32,175 nt of DNA from UBA4312 sp002394635 (lineage in GTDB: Bacteria > Bacillota_I > Bacilli_A > Erysipelotrichales > Erysipelotrichaceae), in NCBI GenBank assembly GCA_946539765.1, contig CAMNHO010000019.1, forward strand, positions 1 through 32,175, read 5' to 3'. Position numbers and translations under genes: made by a program. Numbering within the stretch: the stretch's first letter is position 1; every line of letters begins with the position of its first letter. Positions 31,073 through 32,175 of this stretch are shown here, piece by piece. The notes beneath the pieces were generated by a model. It was not told where the DNA came from. It saw only the letters and a program-made list of their open reading frames with translations, and ran no database searches.

Positions 31073-32149
31073 ATGACTTACGATGAAATCATTGCGTTAA
31101 AAAAACAACACTTACAGCAGTTAGCGGATTATCATAAAGAATTATGTCGAAAGCCAAGATTAAAAGAATTTTTTATTGAGATGACCCAACGCTGTAATGA
31201 ATATTGTGCACATTGCGGCAGTCGCTGCGGGGATGTTATTTCGGAGGATTTACCAAAAGAGGTTATTTTTTCCGTGCTGGAGGAAGTCAAGGAAAACTTT
31301 GATCTGCGCGAACTGCTTTTATGTATTACCGGGGGAGAACCTTTATTACGAAAAGACTTTTTTGAAATTATGCAGTATGCCAAAGATCTTGGGTTTCGCT
31401 GGGGTATGACATCCAATGGGACTTTGATCGATGATGATGTGGCAAAAAAGTTGGAACAAAGCGGGATGCGATCTGTATCCATCAGTATAGACGGACTGGA
31501 AGCCACGCATGATACGTTTCGAGGAGTCAAAGGTGCCTATAAAAAATCCATGCAGGCCATACAGGCGTTGATTCCTCATAACTATATCGTGCAGGTGACT
31601 ACAGTAGTGACCCATCAAAATATTCACGAATTGGATGCGTTGTTTACGATCTTCAACACGATGGACATAGATTCGTGGCGAGTGATCGGCATTGAACCGA
31701 TGGGTCGTGCATTGCTGCGAAAAGATCTGTTACTGACACCGGAAGACCAGAAAACGCTCTTTCGCTTTATCATGGATAAAAGAATACAGAATTTACCAGT
31801 TACCTATGGGTGCTCCCATTACCTAGGGCTGGATGTTGAACGGGAAGTCCGGGATCATTATTTTATCTGCAGCGCCGGGCTCTATGTGGGCAGTATAGCT
31901 AACAACGGAGATATCCTGGCATGTCTGGATATTGAACGGAATAAGAAGACGATTCAGGGAAATATTTATAAAGATCGATTTACTGATGTCTGGAAAGATC
32001 GATTTGATATCTACCGGTCCCCTTTGGCTCAACGCAGTAAAATATGCAGACATTGTTCAGCCAAGGAGTTTTGCCGGGGTGGGGCTGCCCACACCTGGGA
32101 TTATGAAGAGGAAAAACAAAGGCTCTGTTTCAAAGATATTCTGTTCTGA
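31073..32149 (+). CDS. Radical SAM/SPASM domain protein, candidate peptide maturase
   Basis: A 358-residue radical SAM enzyme. The SAM-cluster motif C-x3-C-x2-C is Cys41, Cys45 and Cys48 in EMTQRCNEYCAHCGS; LCITGGEPLLRKDFFEIM is the GGE SAM-binding segment. The C-terminal region has the SPASM pattern: ICSAGLYVGSIANNGDILAC (C-x17-C with the G-x4-C ending), then ICRHCSAKEFCRGG (C-x2-C-x5-C) and a final Cys near the end, enough for at least one auxiliary cluster. Related enzymes (PqqE, MftC, AlbA) modify peptides. The ATG at 31073 has GAGG 7 nt upstream; an in-frame ATG at 31067 overlapping the previous stop is the alternative. The operon is not seen to end before the window does. Confidence 0.87.
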   Translation: MTYDEIIALKKQHLQQLADYHKELCRKPRLKEFFIEMTQRCNEYCAHCGSRCGDVISEDLPKEVIFSVLEEVKENFDLRELLLCITGGEPLLRKDFFEIMQYAKDLGFRWGMTSNGTLIDDDVAKKLEQSGMRSVSISIDGLEATHDTFRGVKGAYKKSMQAIQALIPHNYIVQVTTVVTHQNIHELDALFTIFNTMDIDSWRVIGIEPMGRALLRKDLLLTPEDQKTLFRFIMDKRIQNLPVTYGCSHYLGLDVEREVRDHYFICSAGLYVGSIANNGDILACLDIERNKKTIQGNIYKDRFTDVWKDRFDIYRSPLAQRSKICRHCSAKEFCRGGAAHTWDYEEEKQRLCFKDILF

Positions 32150-32175
32150 GAAAAGAAACGAACCCCTTGAGATCC

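Overview
The window looks like a chromosomal segment of a low-to-moderate GC, anaerobic Firmicute. The pointers are AGGAGG-type ribosome binding sites, intrinsic terminators with U tracts, GlpP-type control of glycerol genes, PTS-dependent dihydroxyacetone kinase, LCP cell-wall proteins and a six-subunit Ech hydrogenase. A gut member of the Erysipelotrichia or a related class is my guess; nothing here fixes the taxon. No phage, transposase, rRNA, tRNA or CRISPR was seen.

Layout. (1) 1-2.0 kb, minus strand: an LCP-family cell-wall protein and a TetR regulator. (2) 2.1-5.4 kb, plus strand: a redox cassette (old-yellow-enzyme/2-enoate reductase-like Fe-S flavoprotein, a flavin reductase interrupted by an in-frame TAA, and an NADPH-dependent FMN reductase-like flavoprotein). 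A perfect palindrome between tetR and the cassette is the likely operator. (3) 5.5-8.2 kb: alanine dehydrogenase and an NhaC-type Na+/H+ antiporter, divergently transcribed. (4) 8.3-16.7 kb, minus strand: a glycerol block read as glpP-glpK-glpF, then a GlpA-like FAD protein, a second FAD oxidoreductase, a DUF1667 Fe-S protein and dhaK-dhaL-dhaM. Glycerol enters through GlpF, is phosphorylated by GlpK and oxidised to dihydroxyacetone phosphate (DHAP) by the three-protein dehydrogenase; free dihydroxyacetone enters at DHAP through DhaKLM using PEP. (5) 17.0-19.3 kb, minus strand: a four-helix membrane protein, a GIY-YIG protein and a family 4 glycosyltransferase. (6) 19.5-22.9 kb, plus strand: a divergent membrane pyrophosphatase, a small lipoprotein, a candidate structured RNA and a degenerate stand-alone GGDEF protein. 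(7) 22.95-30.8 kb: echABCDEF followed by hypC, hypD and hypE, with hypA convergent. Ech couples ferredoxin oxidation and H2 formation to ion pumping; the Hyp proteins build its [NiFe] site. (8) 30.86-32.15 kb, plus strand: a 69-residue lipoprotein ending in two VYGPP repeats, followed 2 nt later by a radical SAM/SPASM protein. This pair has its own promoter and is the best candidate for an undescribed system, namely a peptide-modification pair whose substrate would be an exported lipoprotein.

Bioenergetically, the NhaC antiporter, ion-pumping pyrophosphatase and Ech hydrogenase suggest a fermenter that relies on ion gradients and disposes of reductant as H2. Start codons were moved inward from the longest open frame where a Shine-Dalgarno sequence, family N-terminus or gene overlap supported it; each case is stated.
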